Notes: a model not told the origin generated them from the sequence alone. A stretch of 64,000 nucleotides of DNA from CAWINY01 sp963837635 (GCA_963837635.1 CAWINY010000007.1:682001-746000), one strand, 5' to 3'. Positions 7,850-16,569 are shown, numbered from the stretch's first letter. Numbers and translations are program-made.

Positions 7850-8949
7850 TCACGGCGGACACCATCGGCGGAGTTTGGACCTATGTCTGCGAACTGGTGA
7901 CCGGGCTGATCCGGCGCGGGGTACGCGTCACGCTGGTCAGTTTTGGAGAGATCCCCGATGCCGAGCAGACGGGGTGGATGGAAGGCCTGGCCGGCCTCGA
8001 TTTTCGTCCCACGGGATTCCGGCTGGAGTGGATGCAGGAAGCTGCCGAGGATCTGGATGCGTCCTCAGAGTATCTCTTGACAATCATCCGCGAGGTAAAA
8101 CCCGAGCTGCTGCACCTGAATCAATACTGCTACGGCAGCCTGCCCGTGGATATTCCGCGGGTGGTGGTGGCTCACAGTGATGTCGTGAGTTGGTGGGTGA
8201 ACGTGCGCGGTGCAGAACCCCCGGATACGATGGGGTCGCGCTGGTATAGGAACGTCGTGACCCGCGGAATCGCGGGCGCGACGGCGCTGATTGCGCCGTC
8301 GCAGTTCATGCTGGCGGCGGTAAAGGATCATTTCATGTTGCCGGGGCGGAGTGGGGTGATCTACAACGGACGCACTCCGCACCTGTTCAACCCGTTCGTG
8401 AGCAAAGATAAAGACGGGTACATTATGAGCGTGGGACGCATCTGGGATGGCGGCAAACAGACATCACTTCTCTTACATCATGAGCCGCCCGCGCCCCTGT
8501 ACCTCGTTGGACCGCAGGAGCATCCGGATCGAGCCGTCGCGGGCGAGTGGCGGGTCCACGCAGGCAATCAGATCCACTTCAAGGGGCGACAGAGCGAAGC
8601 CCAACTGCGGCAGTTGTACAGCCGCGCGTCCATTTACGCGGCCACCTCGCGTTACGAGCCTTTCGGCCTTGCTCCGCTGGAGGCGGCGCTCTCGCGCTGC
8701 GCGATCGTGGCCAACGATACCCCGAGTTTCCGCGAGATCTGGGGCGAGAGTGCCTGCTATTTTCAGCGCAACGACGCGGACAGTCTGCAACACGTATTGC
8801 ATACGCTGTGTGCGGATCCCAAGCTAGCGCGAGAGTACGCCAACCGTGCCTATCACCACGCGCTCGGGCATTACACCTCCGGCCGCATGGTGGACGAATA
8901 CTTAGCCCTGTACCGCACGCTGATCGGGGCGGGAAAGGCGGCGGCATGA
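7837..8949 (+). CDS. Glycosyltransferase family 4 (GT-B)
   Basis: A 370-residue GT-B enzyme. N-terminal HALVTADTIGGVWTYVCELV is the glycine-rich acceptor-site loop, VVVAHSDVVSWW and VIYNGRTPHLFNP mark the domain hinge, and the C-terminal donor site contains ATSRYEPFGLAPLEAALSRC (the E-x7-E-type motif). ATG 7837 lies inside the upstream gene (13-base overlap). It probably adds a hexose from a nucleotide donor at the cytoplasmic face of the membrane. Confidence 0.85.
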   Translation: MHALVTADTIGGVWTYVCELVTGLIRRGVRVTLVSFGEIPDAEQTGWMEGLAGLDFRPTGFRLEWMQEAAEDLDASSEYLLTIIREVKPELLHLNQYCYGSLPVDIPRVVVAHSDVVSWWVNVRGAEPPDTMGSRWYRNVVTRGIAGATALIAPSQFMLAAVKDHFMLPGRSGVIYNGRTPHLFNPFVSKDKDGYIMSVGRIWDGGKQTSLLLHHEPPAPLYLVGPQEHPDRAVAGEWRVHAGNQIHFKGRQSEAQLRQLYSRASIYAATSRYEPFGLAPLEAALSRCAIVANDTPSFREIWGESACYFQRNDADSLQHVLHTLCADPKLAREYANRAYHHALGHYTSGRMVDEYLALYRTLIGAGKAAA

Positions 8950-10064
8950 AGGGAAAACTGCAGTTTTGCTGCTTCGCCCATTCATGGGTCTCCGATTGGA
9001 ACCATGGCAACGCGCACTTTCTGCGCGGGCTGATACGGGCCCTGGTCGAGATGGGGCACCAAGTAAAGTGCTATGAGCAGCTCGATTCATGGTCGCTCAG
9101 CAACCTGGTGGAGCGGGAGGGCGAACGCGCTATCGAATCCATCGACGGGTTCCGGCGGGCCTACCCGCAGCTCGACGTCCGTTTCTACAACGACGATAAG
9201 AGCTTGGACTCGTTCTTGAGCAAGGAACTGCGCGGCGCCGATGTGGTGCTGATCCACGAGTGGAACCCGCCCGCGGTGGTCAATGCGATCCTGGCTAAGA
9301 AGGAAGAGTTTGGTTTTCGCGCCCTGCTCCATGACACACATCACCGTGCTTACACCCGCGCCGCCGAAATCCTGCAGTTCCATCTGCATCGCTTCGACGG
9401 CGTGCTCGCCTTTGGCGATGCCATTCGCCGGATCTATGCCGATGGCTTCGGTATTCAGCGGGTGTGGACCTTTCACGAAGCCGCCGACGTGGACAACTTC
9501 AAGCCGATGGAGGCGCAAAAGACCATCGACGTAATCTGGGTCGGGAACTGGGGCGATGATGAGCGTTCCAGAGAACTGGAGGATTTTCTCATCTGGCCGG
9601 CTATCGAGCTGCCGCAGCGCCGGGTGGTCGTCCATGGGGTGCGGTATCCGGACCCGGCGCGGCAAAAGTTGTTGTCGGCGGGAATCCAATTCCGTGGCTA
9701 TTTGCCGAATCTGGACACCCCTCAAGCCTATGCGCAAGCTTGCTTGGCGCTGCACATGCCTCGGCGGCAATACGCCAATGGCCTGAGTGGCGTCCCGACC
9801 ATCCGGGTATTCGAGACTCTGGCGTGCGGCATTCCCCTGCTGTGTGCCCCCTGGACCGACGCCGAACACCTGTTCCGGCCGGGAGAGGATTACCTGATTG
9901 CGCCGGACGGCAACTTCATGGTGGCGGAAATTGAGCGCTTGCTGGGTGACGATGCCGCCCGGCGCCAGATTGCTGCCAATGGGCTGGAAACGATCCGCAA
10001 GCGTCACACCTGCCGGCACCGGGCCGAGCAGTTGCTCGAAATCTGCGAGGAACTCGAGACATGA
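8946..10064 (+). CDS. Glycosyltransferase, CgeB-like (GT-B)
   Basis: A 372-residue glycosyltransferase. N-terminal FAHSWVSDWNHGNAHFLRGL matches the acceptor loop shared with the next two genes (SLTSSYWNGAATYYRGIYK and AITSSWGNGHATTFRAL). C-terminal TIRVFETLACGIPLLCAP is the donor-site motif, and the EH..R....DYL arrangement is typical of CgeB/Glyco_trans_1_2 proteins. ATGA overlaps on both sides show coupled translation. It is the first of three paralogous CgeB-like genes in a row, suggesting a linear glycan built by related transferases. Confidence 0.8.
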   Translation: MKGKLQFCCFAHSWVSDWNHGNAHFLRGLIRALVEMGHQVKCYEQLDSWSLSNLVEREGERAIESIDGFRRAYPQLDVRFYNDDKSLDSFLSKELRGADVVLIHEWNPPAVVNAILAKKEEFGFRALLHDTHHRAYTRAAEILQFHLHRFDGVLAFGDAIRRIYADGFGIQRVWTFHEAADVDNFKPMEAQKTIDVIWVGNWGDDERSRELEDFLIWPAIELPQRRVVVHGVRYPDPARQKLLSAGIQFRGYLPNLDTPQAYAQACLALHMPRRQYANGLSGVPTIRVFETLACGIPLLCAPWTDAEHLFRPGEDYLIAPDGNFMVAEIERLLGDDAARRQIAANGLETIRKRHTCRHRAEQLLEICEELET

Positions 10065-11245
10065 AGCTATTCATCTTCGGGTCCAGTCTGACTTCGTCGT
10101 ACTGGAACGGCGCGGCCACTTACTATCGCGGCATCTACAAAAACCTGCAGTTGCTGGGCAACGAGATTATCTTCGCTGAGCCCGACATCTACGACCGCCA
10201 GAAAAACCGCGATGCGGGAACGATGGATTACGCGCGAGTGATCGTCTATCAGACGCCGCGGGATCTCGATCGCCTGATCGCCGAAGCCGCCAACGCCGAC
10301 CTGGTCATCAAGCACAGCGGAGTGGGCGCCGACGATGAGCTCTTGGAGCGGTTGGTCCTGGAATGTCAATCGGAGCGCACACGGGTAGCGTTCTGGGACG
10401 TGGATGCGCCGGCCACGCTGGCGCGCGTGGAAGAGAATGCGACGGATGGCTTTCGCGCGCTGATTCCGCAGTATGACTTTATCTTCACCTATGGCGGCGG
10501 GGCGCCCGTGGTACGGCACTATTTGCGCTTGGGCGCGCGGAACTGCCATCCGATCTACAACGGCTTGGATCCCGAGACCCACTATCCCGTGGCGGCGGAT
10601 GCCGCGCTGGGGTGCGATCTGGCGTTTGTCGGGCATCGTTTGCCCGACCGGGAGCGCCGGGTGGAAGAGTTCTTATTGCGTGCGGCGGAGTTGGCGCCGG
10701 ATCTCCGGTTCATCCTGGGCGGCGAAGGCTGGGGGGGGAAGCGCCTGCCGGCCAATGTGCGCTGGATTGGCCACGTCGCCACGTGCGACCACAACCGGGT
10801 CAACTGCTCGGCGCGCATGGTGCTGAACCTCAACCGGGAGTCGATGGCCCGTGTGGGCTTCTCGCCCCCGACTCGGATCTTCGAAGCCGCCGGAGCCGGA
10901 GCCTGCGTGATTACCGACGCCTGGCAGGGCATCGAAATTTTCTTCGAACCCGGCCGGGAGATCCTGGTCGCCTCATCCGCCGAAGAAATTGTGGAACGGC
11001 TGCGTGCGATCGATGCCTCGCGTGCCTACGCGATCGGTCAAGCCATGCGCCAGCGCGCGCTAAGCGAGCACGGCTACGACTTGCGCGCCCGGCAGGTGGA
11101 GGCCATGCTGCGCAGCACGATGCTTGACTCGTGTCCTCGTAGCGCCGGCGTCTCGCCGGCGGGTCCTGCCCGCAGTTCTCTAGTACAAGCTGATCGGGCC
11201 CGCCGGCGAGACGCCGGCGCTACTCCACTGGAAGCTGGCGACTGA
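10061..11245 (+). CDS. Glycosyltransferase, CgeB-like, with repeat-derived C-terminus
   Basis: A 394-residue paralogue of its neighbours. It has SLTSSYWNGAATYYRG near the N-terminus, VAFWDVDAPATLARV in the centre and RIFEAAGAGACVITDAW in the donor domain. From residue ~357 the protein is encoded by the GC-rich dispersed repeat (11140-11223), giving RSAGVSPAGPARSS and ARRRDAGATP, which is not family sequence. The repeat has therefore entered the 3' end of the gene and replaced or lengthened the natural terminus. Start overlaps the upstream gene (ATGA); the next gene starts one base after the stop. Confidence 0.8.
   Translation: MKLFIFGSSLTSSYWNGAATYYRGIYKNLQLLGNEIIFAEPDIYDRQKNRDAGTMDYARVIVYQTPRDLDRLIAEAANADLVIKHSGVGADDELLERLVLECQSERTRVAFWDVDAPATLARVEENATDGFRALIPQYDFIFTYGGGAPVVRHYLRLGARNCHPIYNGLDPETHYPVAADAALGCDLAFVGHRLPDRERRVEEFLLRAAELAPDLRFILGGEGWGGKRLPANVRWIGHVATCDHNRVNCSARMVLNLNRESMARVGFSPPTRIFEAAGAGACVITDAWQGIEIFFEPGREILVASSAEEIVERLRAIDASRAYAIGQAMRQRALSEHGYDLRARQVEAMLRSTMLDSCPRSAGVSPAGPARSSLVQADRARRRDAGATPLEAGD
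11140..11223. repeat. GC-rich dispersed repeat, inverted pair inside a coding region
   Basis: TAGCGCCGGCGTCTCGCCGG CGGGTCCTGCCCGC (11140-11173) is followed by the inverted copy ending GACGCCGGCGCTA (11196-11223). The arms pair over ~28 bases around a ~30-base loop. It is the only copy in the window with both arms, so it may show the complete element. It forms the last ~30 codons of the glycosyltransferase gene. Confidence 0.8.
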
Positions 11246-11246
11246 A

Positions 11247-12359
11247 ATGAACATCGTAATTTTTGGGCTGGCGATCACTTCGTCCTGGGGAAACGGTCAT
11301 GCCACGACCTTTCGCGCGTTGTGCCGCGGCTTGCACCTGCGCGGGCATCGGGTCGTGTTCTTTGAGAAGGACACGAAGTGGTACGCCAACAATCGTGATT
11401 TGCCCAACCCGGAGTTTTGCGAACTCCGGCTTTTCAGCGACTGGGCTCACGCTTTGGCCGGCGTCCGCCGCGAACTCAGGGAGTGCGACGTCGCGCTGGT
11501 AGGCTCGTATTTTCCGGACGGCATTGCCGCGATCCATGAGGTGCTCGACTCGGCCGCCCCGGTGAAGGCCTTTTATGACATTGATACGCCGGTCACCATG
11601 GCTCGCTTGCGCGCACACAGCGCCACTGAATATCTGCTGGCGTCGCAGATTCCAGGGTTCGACGTGTATTTCAGCTTTACCGGCGGCCCGATGCTGGCCG
11701 AGCTCGAATCGCGTTTTGGCGCTCGCATGGCCGTGCCGCTATACTGCTCTTTCGATCCCGAACAGTACCATCCCTTCCCGGTTCATCAGCGCTACGCCTG
11801 CCACCTGAGCTACATGGGAACGTATGCGGCGGACCGCCAACCTAAGATCCAGGATCTGTTGTGCGAGCCCGCGCTCCGCCTGCCGGAGAAGAACTTCATC
11901 GTCGCCGGGCCGCAGTATCCACGCTCGGTAAAGTGGCCGGCGAACGTGCGGCGCATCAACCACCTGAACCCGCGCTGGCACGCTCGCCTTTATTCGTCTT
12001 CCCGTCTGACGCTGAACGTGACCCGCAGGGAGATGGTGCTGGCGGGATGGTCGCCTTCGGTGCGCCTGTTTGAGGCCGCCGCGAGCGGCGCAACCATTGT
12101 CTCGGATAGCTGGCCGGGCCTGGAGATGTTTTTCACGCCCGGGCAGGAGATCCTGCTGTCATCGACCGCGAACGATGTTGTTCGATATCTCACCGAACTC
12201 GACGCCGCCGAGCTGCGAGCGATTGGTGACCACGCGCAGGCTCGCGTGCTCGCCGAACACACCCATCAGCATCGGGCGGATCAGTTCGAGCAGGCGGTAA
12301 TCCAGGCGCGTCGCCCGATGTTGAAGTCCTCTCCGGCGGCTGCTCTGGCTGTTGATTGA
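11247..12359 (+). CDS. Glycosyltransferase, CgeB-like
   Basis: 370 residues, the third CgeB-like paralogue. It has AITSSWGNGHATTFRALCRG at the N-terminus, KAFYDIDTPVTMARL (paralogous to FWDVDAPATLARV upstream), and SVRLFEAAASGATIVSDSW in the donor domain with FFTPGQEILL. One base separates it from the upstream stop. GT-B fold, cytoplasmic. It likely adds one residue to the cassette's glycan. Confidence 0.85.
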   Translation: MNIVIFGLAITSSWGNGHATTFRALCRGLHLRGHRVVFFEKDTKWYANNRDLPNPEFCELRLFSDWAHALAGVRRELRECDVALVGSYFPDGIAAIHEVLDSAAPVKAFYDIDTPVTMARLRAHSATEYLLASQIPGFDVYFSFTGGPMLAELESRFGARMAVPLYCSFDPEQYHPFPVHQRYACHLSYMGTYAADRQPKIQDLLCEPALRLPEKNFIVAGPQYPRSVKWPANVRRINHLNPRWHARLYSSSRLTLNVTRREMVLAGWSPSVRLFEAAASGATIVSDSWPGLEMFFTPGQEILLSSTANDVVRYLTELDAAELRAIGDHAQARVLAEHTHQHRADQFEQAVIQARRPMLKSSPAAALAVD

Positions 12360-12667
12360 AAAGTCAACGCCCGCGCCTCCCGCTGCATCTAGTGATTAGA
12401 ACTGGTTTCCAGATTGCTTTCTTATTGTCTGGTTCCTTGAAAGGGCGCGGCTTCAGCCGCGCCACAAACCCAGTTGTTTTGAGGGTGAAGCGTGGGGTGT
12501 TCCGGTGCCTTTGGCCTCTAGTGTCGGGATTTTTCCTCAGGGGCTAAAGCCCAGTGTTCATGCCGCTCGAAGCGGCCCGGCTAAAGCCGGGCCCTTTCAA
12601 AGCAAAGCAGCATCTTGAAACACGCTCTAAGCGCTGGATCACTAGCCACTAATCACTAACTACTCCT
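12360..12667. other. Gene-free gap with palindromic repeats
   Basis: No gene is seen. It holds GC hairpins such as GCGCGGCTTCAGCCGCGCC (12445-12463) and GCCCGGCTAAAGCCGGGC (12575-12592), and inverted TAGTGATTAG/CTAATCACTA motifs at both ends (around 12391 and 12648). At 12616-12629 TGAAACACGCTCTA matches the terminal inverted repeat plus TA target of the IS5-family copies at 32784 and 35319. The gap separates the last glycosyltransferase from the coupled operon, so that gene may have its own promoter. Confidence 0.5.
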
Positions 12668-13726
12668 ATGAGAATTGCCCTTGTCGCGCCTCCGTTTATC
12701 CCCGTGCCGCCGAAAACGTATGGCGGCACGGAGTTGTTTATCGCCCAACTAGCCGAGGGATTGGCGAAGCTGGATTTCGAAGTAGTCGTGTACTGCAACG
12801 GGGAGTCCACGGTCAACACGGAAAGGCGCTGGCTCTACAAAGAGTCTCAGTGGCCCATCAAGGGAGAGGTCTACGATAACCTCAAGGACTTCAACCACAC
12901 GGCTTGGGCAATGAAGGACGCAAGCCGTTCCTGCGAGGTCATCCACCTCAATAACCTGCCGGGGTTGACCCACTCGCGTTTCCTCGACAACGCGATCGTT
13001 TATACCATCCACCACCCGCATGAGTCCCCTCTGGCCACTTTTTACGATTACTACCCCGAGGTGAATTACGTCGCGATCAGCGACTTTCAACGGCGCAAGC
13101 ACAAGTTGCCGCGTATTCGTACCATCCACCACGGAATTGATCTTTCCCACTACAAACTGCGGCGCAAGAAGCAACCTTATCTCAGCTTCCTGGGCCGCAT
13201 TGCCCCGATGAAGGGCACGCATCTGGCGATCGAGGTGGCGCAAAAGTCAGGAATTCCGCTGAAGATCGCCGGCGAGGTGCAGCCCATCTTCCGCGACTAC
13301 TTTGAAGCCAAAGTAAAACCGCATCTCGACGGCAAGTTCATCGAGTACGTGGGCCCGGCGGACTTGGCCGCCAAGAACGAACTCCTGGGCAACTCGATTG
13401 CCCTGCTGTTCCCGGTGCTTTGGGAGGAGCCGTTTGGGCTGGTGATGATCGAGGCCATGGCCTGCGGCACGCCCGTGCTCGCCTTGCCCGGCGGTTCAGT
13501 GGAAGAGGTGATTTGCCATCCTGATTGCGGCCGCATCTGTCACTCCGTCGAGGAAATGGCCCGGTATGCGCGAACCGCTGACCAGGACTTCACCCCGTCC
13601 AAAGTGGCGGCCTACGTGGCCAAGCATTTTTCCATCGACGCTATGGTGGCGCAATACGCGAAGCTGTATCGGGAGGTAGCGGAGGGACCCACCTTAGGAA
13701 CCTCCACCCAGCGCGCTGTAGCCTGA
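12668..13726 (+). CDS. Glycosyltransferase family 4 (GT-B)
   Basis: A 352-residue GT4 enzyme. YGGTELFIAQLAEGL near residue 20 is the acceptor loop, HHGIDLSHYKL and YLSFLGRIAPMKGTHLAIEV mark the start of the donor domain, and LWEEPFGLVMIEAMACGTPV is the classical E-x7-E donor motif. It is separated from the coupled operon by ~300 bases of repeats, so it may be independently expressed, but it keeps the operon's strand. Cytoplasmic sugar transferase of unknown specificity. Confidence 0.88.
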   Translation: MRIALVAPPFIPVPPKTYGGTELFIAQLAEGLAKLDFEVVVYCNGESTVNTERRWLYKESQWPIKGEVYDNLKDFNHTAWAMKDASRSCEVIHLNNLPGLTHSRFLDNAIVYTIHHPHESPLATFYDYYPEVNYVAISDFQRRKHKLPRIRTIHHGIDLSHYKLRRKKQPYLSFLGRIAPMKGTHLAIEVAQKSGIPLKIAGEVQPIFRDYFEAKVKPHLDGKFIEYVGPADLAAKNELLGNSIALLFPVLWEEPFGLVMIEAMACGTPVLALPGGSVEEVICHPDCGRICHSVEEMARYARTADQDFTPSKVAAYVAKHFSIDAMVAQYAKLYREVAEGPTLGTSTQRAVA

Positions 13727-13836
13727 GCCGTTACCGCAGAACATCTTCACCGCAGAGGACGCAAAGATACTCCCTTTCGCTTCTGTTTGGACCTAAGCAG
13801 CCACTCCCTGCATCTGAATCCAGCGGAGGGACTTGC

Positions 13837-14091
13837 ATGGCGAACGTGAGAATCACGGTGCGGAAGAACGGCCCCTACCGCATCGAAGCGGCTGAGGGTT
13901 CCATCGAGCTGGTCGACGCCGACGGGAACCTATACGATCTCAGCTCGAAGCTGCGGGATGGCAAACTGGCGTTCTCGCTCTGCCGTTGCGGCGGCTCTGT
14001 GTCTAAGCCATTCTGTGACGGAACCCACAGCCGTATCGGCTTCCAAGGTGCTGAGGCTGCGGTACAGGCAGAACAACAAGGAAAAGCATAG
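13837..14091 (+). CDS. CDGSH iron-sulfur protein
   Basis: An 84-residue protein with the CDGSH signature CRCGGSVSKPFCDGTH (three Cys and one His ligand a 2Fe-2S cluster). The N-terminal half (KNGPYRIEAAEG) is the usual bacterial ironDGSH beta region. Ribosome site GGAGGG lies before ATG 13837. Likely a small cytoplasmic redox or Fe-S transfer protein, complete at the usual family length. Confidence 0.9.
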   Translation: MANVRITVRKNGPYRIEAAEGSIELVDADGNLYDLSSKLRDGKLAFSLCRCGGSVSKPFCDGTHSRIGFQGAEAAVQAEQQGKA

Positions 14092-14148
14092 CGGCCATGC
14101 CGAGCCGCTGCGCAAAATCGGAGATCAGAAATTGAAAATCCCCTCAGC

Positions 14149-15189
14149 TCAGGCTTCCAGCAGCGGCAGGCCTTCGATGTCCCATGCCAGGTGATGCACG
14201 GCATTGGTCGTGGCCAGGATAGCTGATTTCCCAGGTGCGAAAGCGAGTCCGACCAGGTTCTGCCCCGCCACGGCCAGCGAGGGCTTGGCGTCGGGGGTGA
14301 GCTTCACGATTCCGCGCCGGCCACGCAGCGATGCTGCCAAATACATGTTTCCGCCAACATCGAAGGCCAGCCCCTGAGGACGCCCCAGGCCCCGATAGAA
14401 GACGCTCACTGCGCCATGCGGATCGATGCGGTACACCGCGTCGAAGCTCGAGGTCGTGGGTCCGGTTACGTAGAGCTGATGGTCCAACCCGAAGGCCAGG
14501 TGATAGGCGGCGACGCTGGGCTCCAGCGTGGCGAAGACAAAGATTTCCCGGTTGCGCCCCACCTTGAAGATAGTGCCGCTGCGGTCGCCGACATAGAGGT
14601 TCTGCTCGCGGTCGAAGGCCAGCCCGGTGGCCACTCCCATGCCTTCGGCATAGGCCGACATGGTGCCGTTCGGGGCCACGCGGTACACGGTGCCGTCATG
14701 GCGCGAGGAGACATACATCTGTCCTTCGCGGTCGAAGACGATGGCGGTGGCGTTCATCATCTCCGGCAAAAATGGTTTGACCTCGTAGTTGGTATCGATC
14801 TTGTAGATGGCAACCGGGACCTTCTGCCCGCGCTGACCGGAGAAGGTGACGTAGATATTGCCCTCGGCATCGAGCGCGGGATTGGTCACCGGGTGCAGGT
14901 TCTCGGCGATGGTGGTGGCGACCTGCAGGGTCTGCGGGTTGCTGGTCTCGCCGTGGGTGCTGACCACCACCGGCCCCGAGGTGGCATTCTCCGGCACCCG
15001 CGCCACCAGGAACTCGTCGGTGCTGACCACCACCGAGCCTTCAACCTCGCCGAACTGCACGCGAGGGCGCTGCAATTGCTGTGGACGCAATGACGCCCCC
15101 ACAATGCGGACCTCGCCCCCGGGCAAGGAAGCGCCCGGTTCGAGGCGATCAATTCGCGGTTTTCCGTTGACGTTCTTTTCGCCTAACAA
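14149..15189 (-). CDS. IPT/TIG plus SMP-30/NHL-type beta-propeller protein
   Basis: 346 residues. Residues ~10-85 resemble an IPT/TIG immunoglobulin-like domain (IDRLEPGASLPGGEVRIVGA), followed by repeated propeller blades of the form DAEGNIYVT, DREGQMYVSS, DREQNLYVGD, DVGGNMYLA: each is an NHL/SMP-30-like beta hairpin, about one every 40-45 residues. No signal peptide is visible. No ATG occurs near the start; TTG 15189, preceded by AGGTAGGCAG, is the best initiator. Function unknown, perhaps a scaffold or lactonase-like fold. Confidence 0.75.
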   Translation of the reverse strand: MLGEKNVNGKPRIDRLEPGASLPGGEVRIVGASLRPQQLQRPRVQFGEVEGSVVVSTDEFLVARVPENATSGPVVVSTHGETSNPQTLQVATTIAENLHPVTNPALDAEGNIYVTFSGQRGQKVPVAIYKIDTNYEVKPFLPEMMNATAIVFDREGQMYVSSRHDGTVYRVAPNGTMSAYAEGMGVATGLAFDREQNLYVGDRSGTIFKVGRNREIFVFATLEPSVAAYHLAFGLDHQLYVTGPTTSSFDAVYRIDPHGAVSVFYRGLGRPQGLAFDVGGNMYLAASLRGRRGIVKLTPDAKPSLAVAGQNLVGLAFAPGKSAILATTNAVHHLAWDIEGLPLLEA

Positions 15190-15199
15190 TCTGCCTACC

Positions 15200-15336
15200 T
15201 GCTAAGCCGCTGATCAACGCTGATCCTAACCAGCAAACAACAAACAAGAAAACACATGTGATCAGCGTTCGTCAGCGTAAATCAGCGGCCCCTCTTCTTT
15301 ACTAGAGCGTTGATCAGCGTGATCCGCGGCTTTTCC
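15200..15336. repeat. ATCAGCG-type intergenic inverted repeats
   Basis: GCTGATCAACGCTGATCC (15210-15227), TGATCAGCGTTCGTCAGCG and AATCAGCGG (15259-15290), and GTTGATCAGCGTGATCCGCGG (15308-15328) are variants of one motif in both orientations between two minus-strand genes. No gene is seen. Confidence 0.5.
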
Positions 15337-15858
15337 CTACCGCAGCCATCCCAGATGCAACAGCAACTGTACCCCGGCGAGCGCGTACAAGCCCGCGCCC
15401 ACGTCATCCAGCATGATACCCGTCCCTTCGGGCAAGCGCTCCAACTGCCGGCATGGGGCAGGCTTGGTAATGTCGAATAGACGAAAAAGTATAAAGCCGG
15501 CAATCAGCGATTTCCAATGCAGCGGGGCGGCGATGAAGGCAATCATTTGGCCGGCGACTTCATCGATGACCACGCAACTGGGGTCGTCCTGGCCCAACTC
15601 GCGCACGACCAGCGTCCCCGCCGGGATGCCAATTGAAATGGCAACGGCGGCGGCGGCCGCCGCCGCCAGCGGCTGCCAGTTTGGCGCAATCCACGGCGCT
15701 CCCGCGCGCCACAGCGCCAGAGCTGCCAAGGATCCCCACGTCCCGGGACCGGGCTTCATCTTGCCGGCGCCAAAAAATGTTCCGACCAGCCAAGCCCAGC
15801 GCGGAGCTTTGGTCCCGGGCCTGATCTGAGCTGCGGTCTTAGCCGCGCTTGCGCCCAT
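15337..15858 (-). CDS. pgpA: Phosphatidylglycerophosphatase A
   Basis: A 173-residue membrane phosphatase that dephosphorylates phosphatidylglycerol phosphate to phosphatidylglycerol. Family motifs: GTFFGAGKMKPGPGTWGSL at the N-terminus and GQDDPSCVVIDEVAGQ (the DDPS/DE catalytic region), plus FRLFDITKPAP. Several hydrophobic segments, including an alanine-rich one near residue 70. Start ATG 15858 is chosen from the AAAGGA site upstream; it overlaps the end of yacG by 20 bases, so the two are translationally coupled. Confidence 0.92.
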   Translation of the reverse strand: MGASAAKTAAQIRPGTKAPRWAWLVGTFFGAGKMKPGPGTWGSLAALALWRAGAPWIAPNWQPLAAAAAAAVAISIGIPAGTLVVRELGQDDPSCVVIDEVAGQMIAFIAAPLHWKSLIAGFILFRLFDITKPAPCRQLERLPEGTGIMLDDVGAGLYALAGVQLLLHLGWLR

Positions 15859-16243
15859 GGGATTCCTTTCGTTTGCCGGATTGACAGGACCTGGCGCCTG
15901 TCCCTGCCCTGGGGTGTGGCTCCGGCGTCTCGCCGGCGGGTTCTGCCCGCACCTGGGCTTTGCGCGCCTGCGCCTTGCTCTGCGAGGCATCCTCTTGTTG
16001 GCGAGGAATCTGTTGTTCGTTCCTCACGCCTGACGCCGGCATGCGCTCTACGGGGCCCATGGTGTAGTCGGCATCGCCCAGCAGGTCAGCCGCCGTGAGC
16101 GGCGTCGAGACGACATACCTCCCGTCGGCCCAGCTCCCCAAATCCATGGCACGGCAACGCTTGCTGCAGAACGGGAACTGCAGTTCTTCGCTAGTCACCG
16201 GCTTCCTGCAGATCGGACACGCGAGTTGGATTCGTTTCGCCAT
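15839..16243 (-). CDS. yacG: DNA gyrase inhibitor YacG-like zinc protein, extended C-terminus
   Basis: 134 residues. The N-terminal ~60 are YacG: CPICRKPV and FCSKRCRAMDLGSWADGRY provide four zinc-binding Cys. YacG is normally ~60-65 residues; the extra ~70 are low-complexity and partly encoded by the GC-rich dispersed repeat (AEPAGETPEPHP), as in the glycosyltransferase at 10061. E. coli YacG binds GyrB and inhibits gyrase. The gene overlaps pgpA downstream. Confidence 0.85.
   Translation of the reverse strand: MAKRIQLACPICRKPVTSEELQFPFCSKRCRAMDLGSWADGRYVVSTPLTAADLLGDADYTMGPVERMPASGVRNEQQIPRQQEDASQSKAQARKAQVRAEPAGETPEPHPRAGTGARSCQSGKRKESHGRKRG
15921..15950. repeat. GC-rich dispersed repeat inside yacG
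   Basis: TCCGGCGTCTCGCCGGCGGG followed by TTCTGCCCGC, a copy of the unit at 5344 and 11140, here inside the 3' half of the yacG reading frame. Confidence 0.7.
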
Positions 16244-16283
16244 CGGCCTATTCGTCCCGGGAGACAGGGTTTCAACGCTGTCT

Positions 16284-16314
16284 GCTGGTGGGATGCTGTA
16301 AACATCCTACCAGC
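16284..16314. repeat. 12-bp imperfect hairpin between divergent genes
   Basis: GCTGGTGGGATG (16284-16295) pairs with CATCCTACCAGC (16303-16314) with one G-T pair, loop of 7. It lies in the 16244-16569 gap between yacG and the BON lipoprotein gene; otherwise no gene is visible there. It could be an operator or a leader structure. Confidence 0.4.
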
Positions 16315-16569
16315 GGTCAGCCATCCGGCTAAGGTGGCGCGAGATCAGCAGGTAGCGGCAGTTGGCGTGGGCGCCCAAAGAGGAGGCGCGGCTCCGGCCC
16401 GAGCAGCAACTTATCTTGGAGGTACGGGTTGGATCAGAGTGAGCGTCCGATTGCGGCGCAGCACAGTTGCCGGTACCCTTAAAGGATGCAATTGCTGTAT
16501 ATCGCCAATGCTCGGAGCAGAAGCTCCTCACCGATAAGCGGTACCTTTGCACCATATGGGAGAAAGCGT

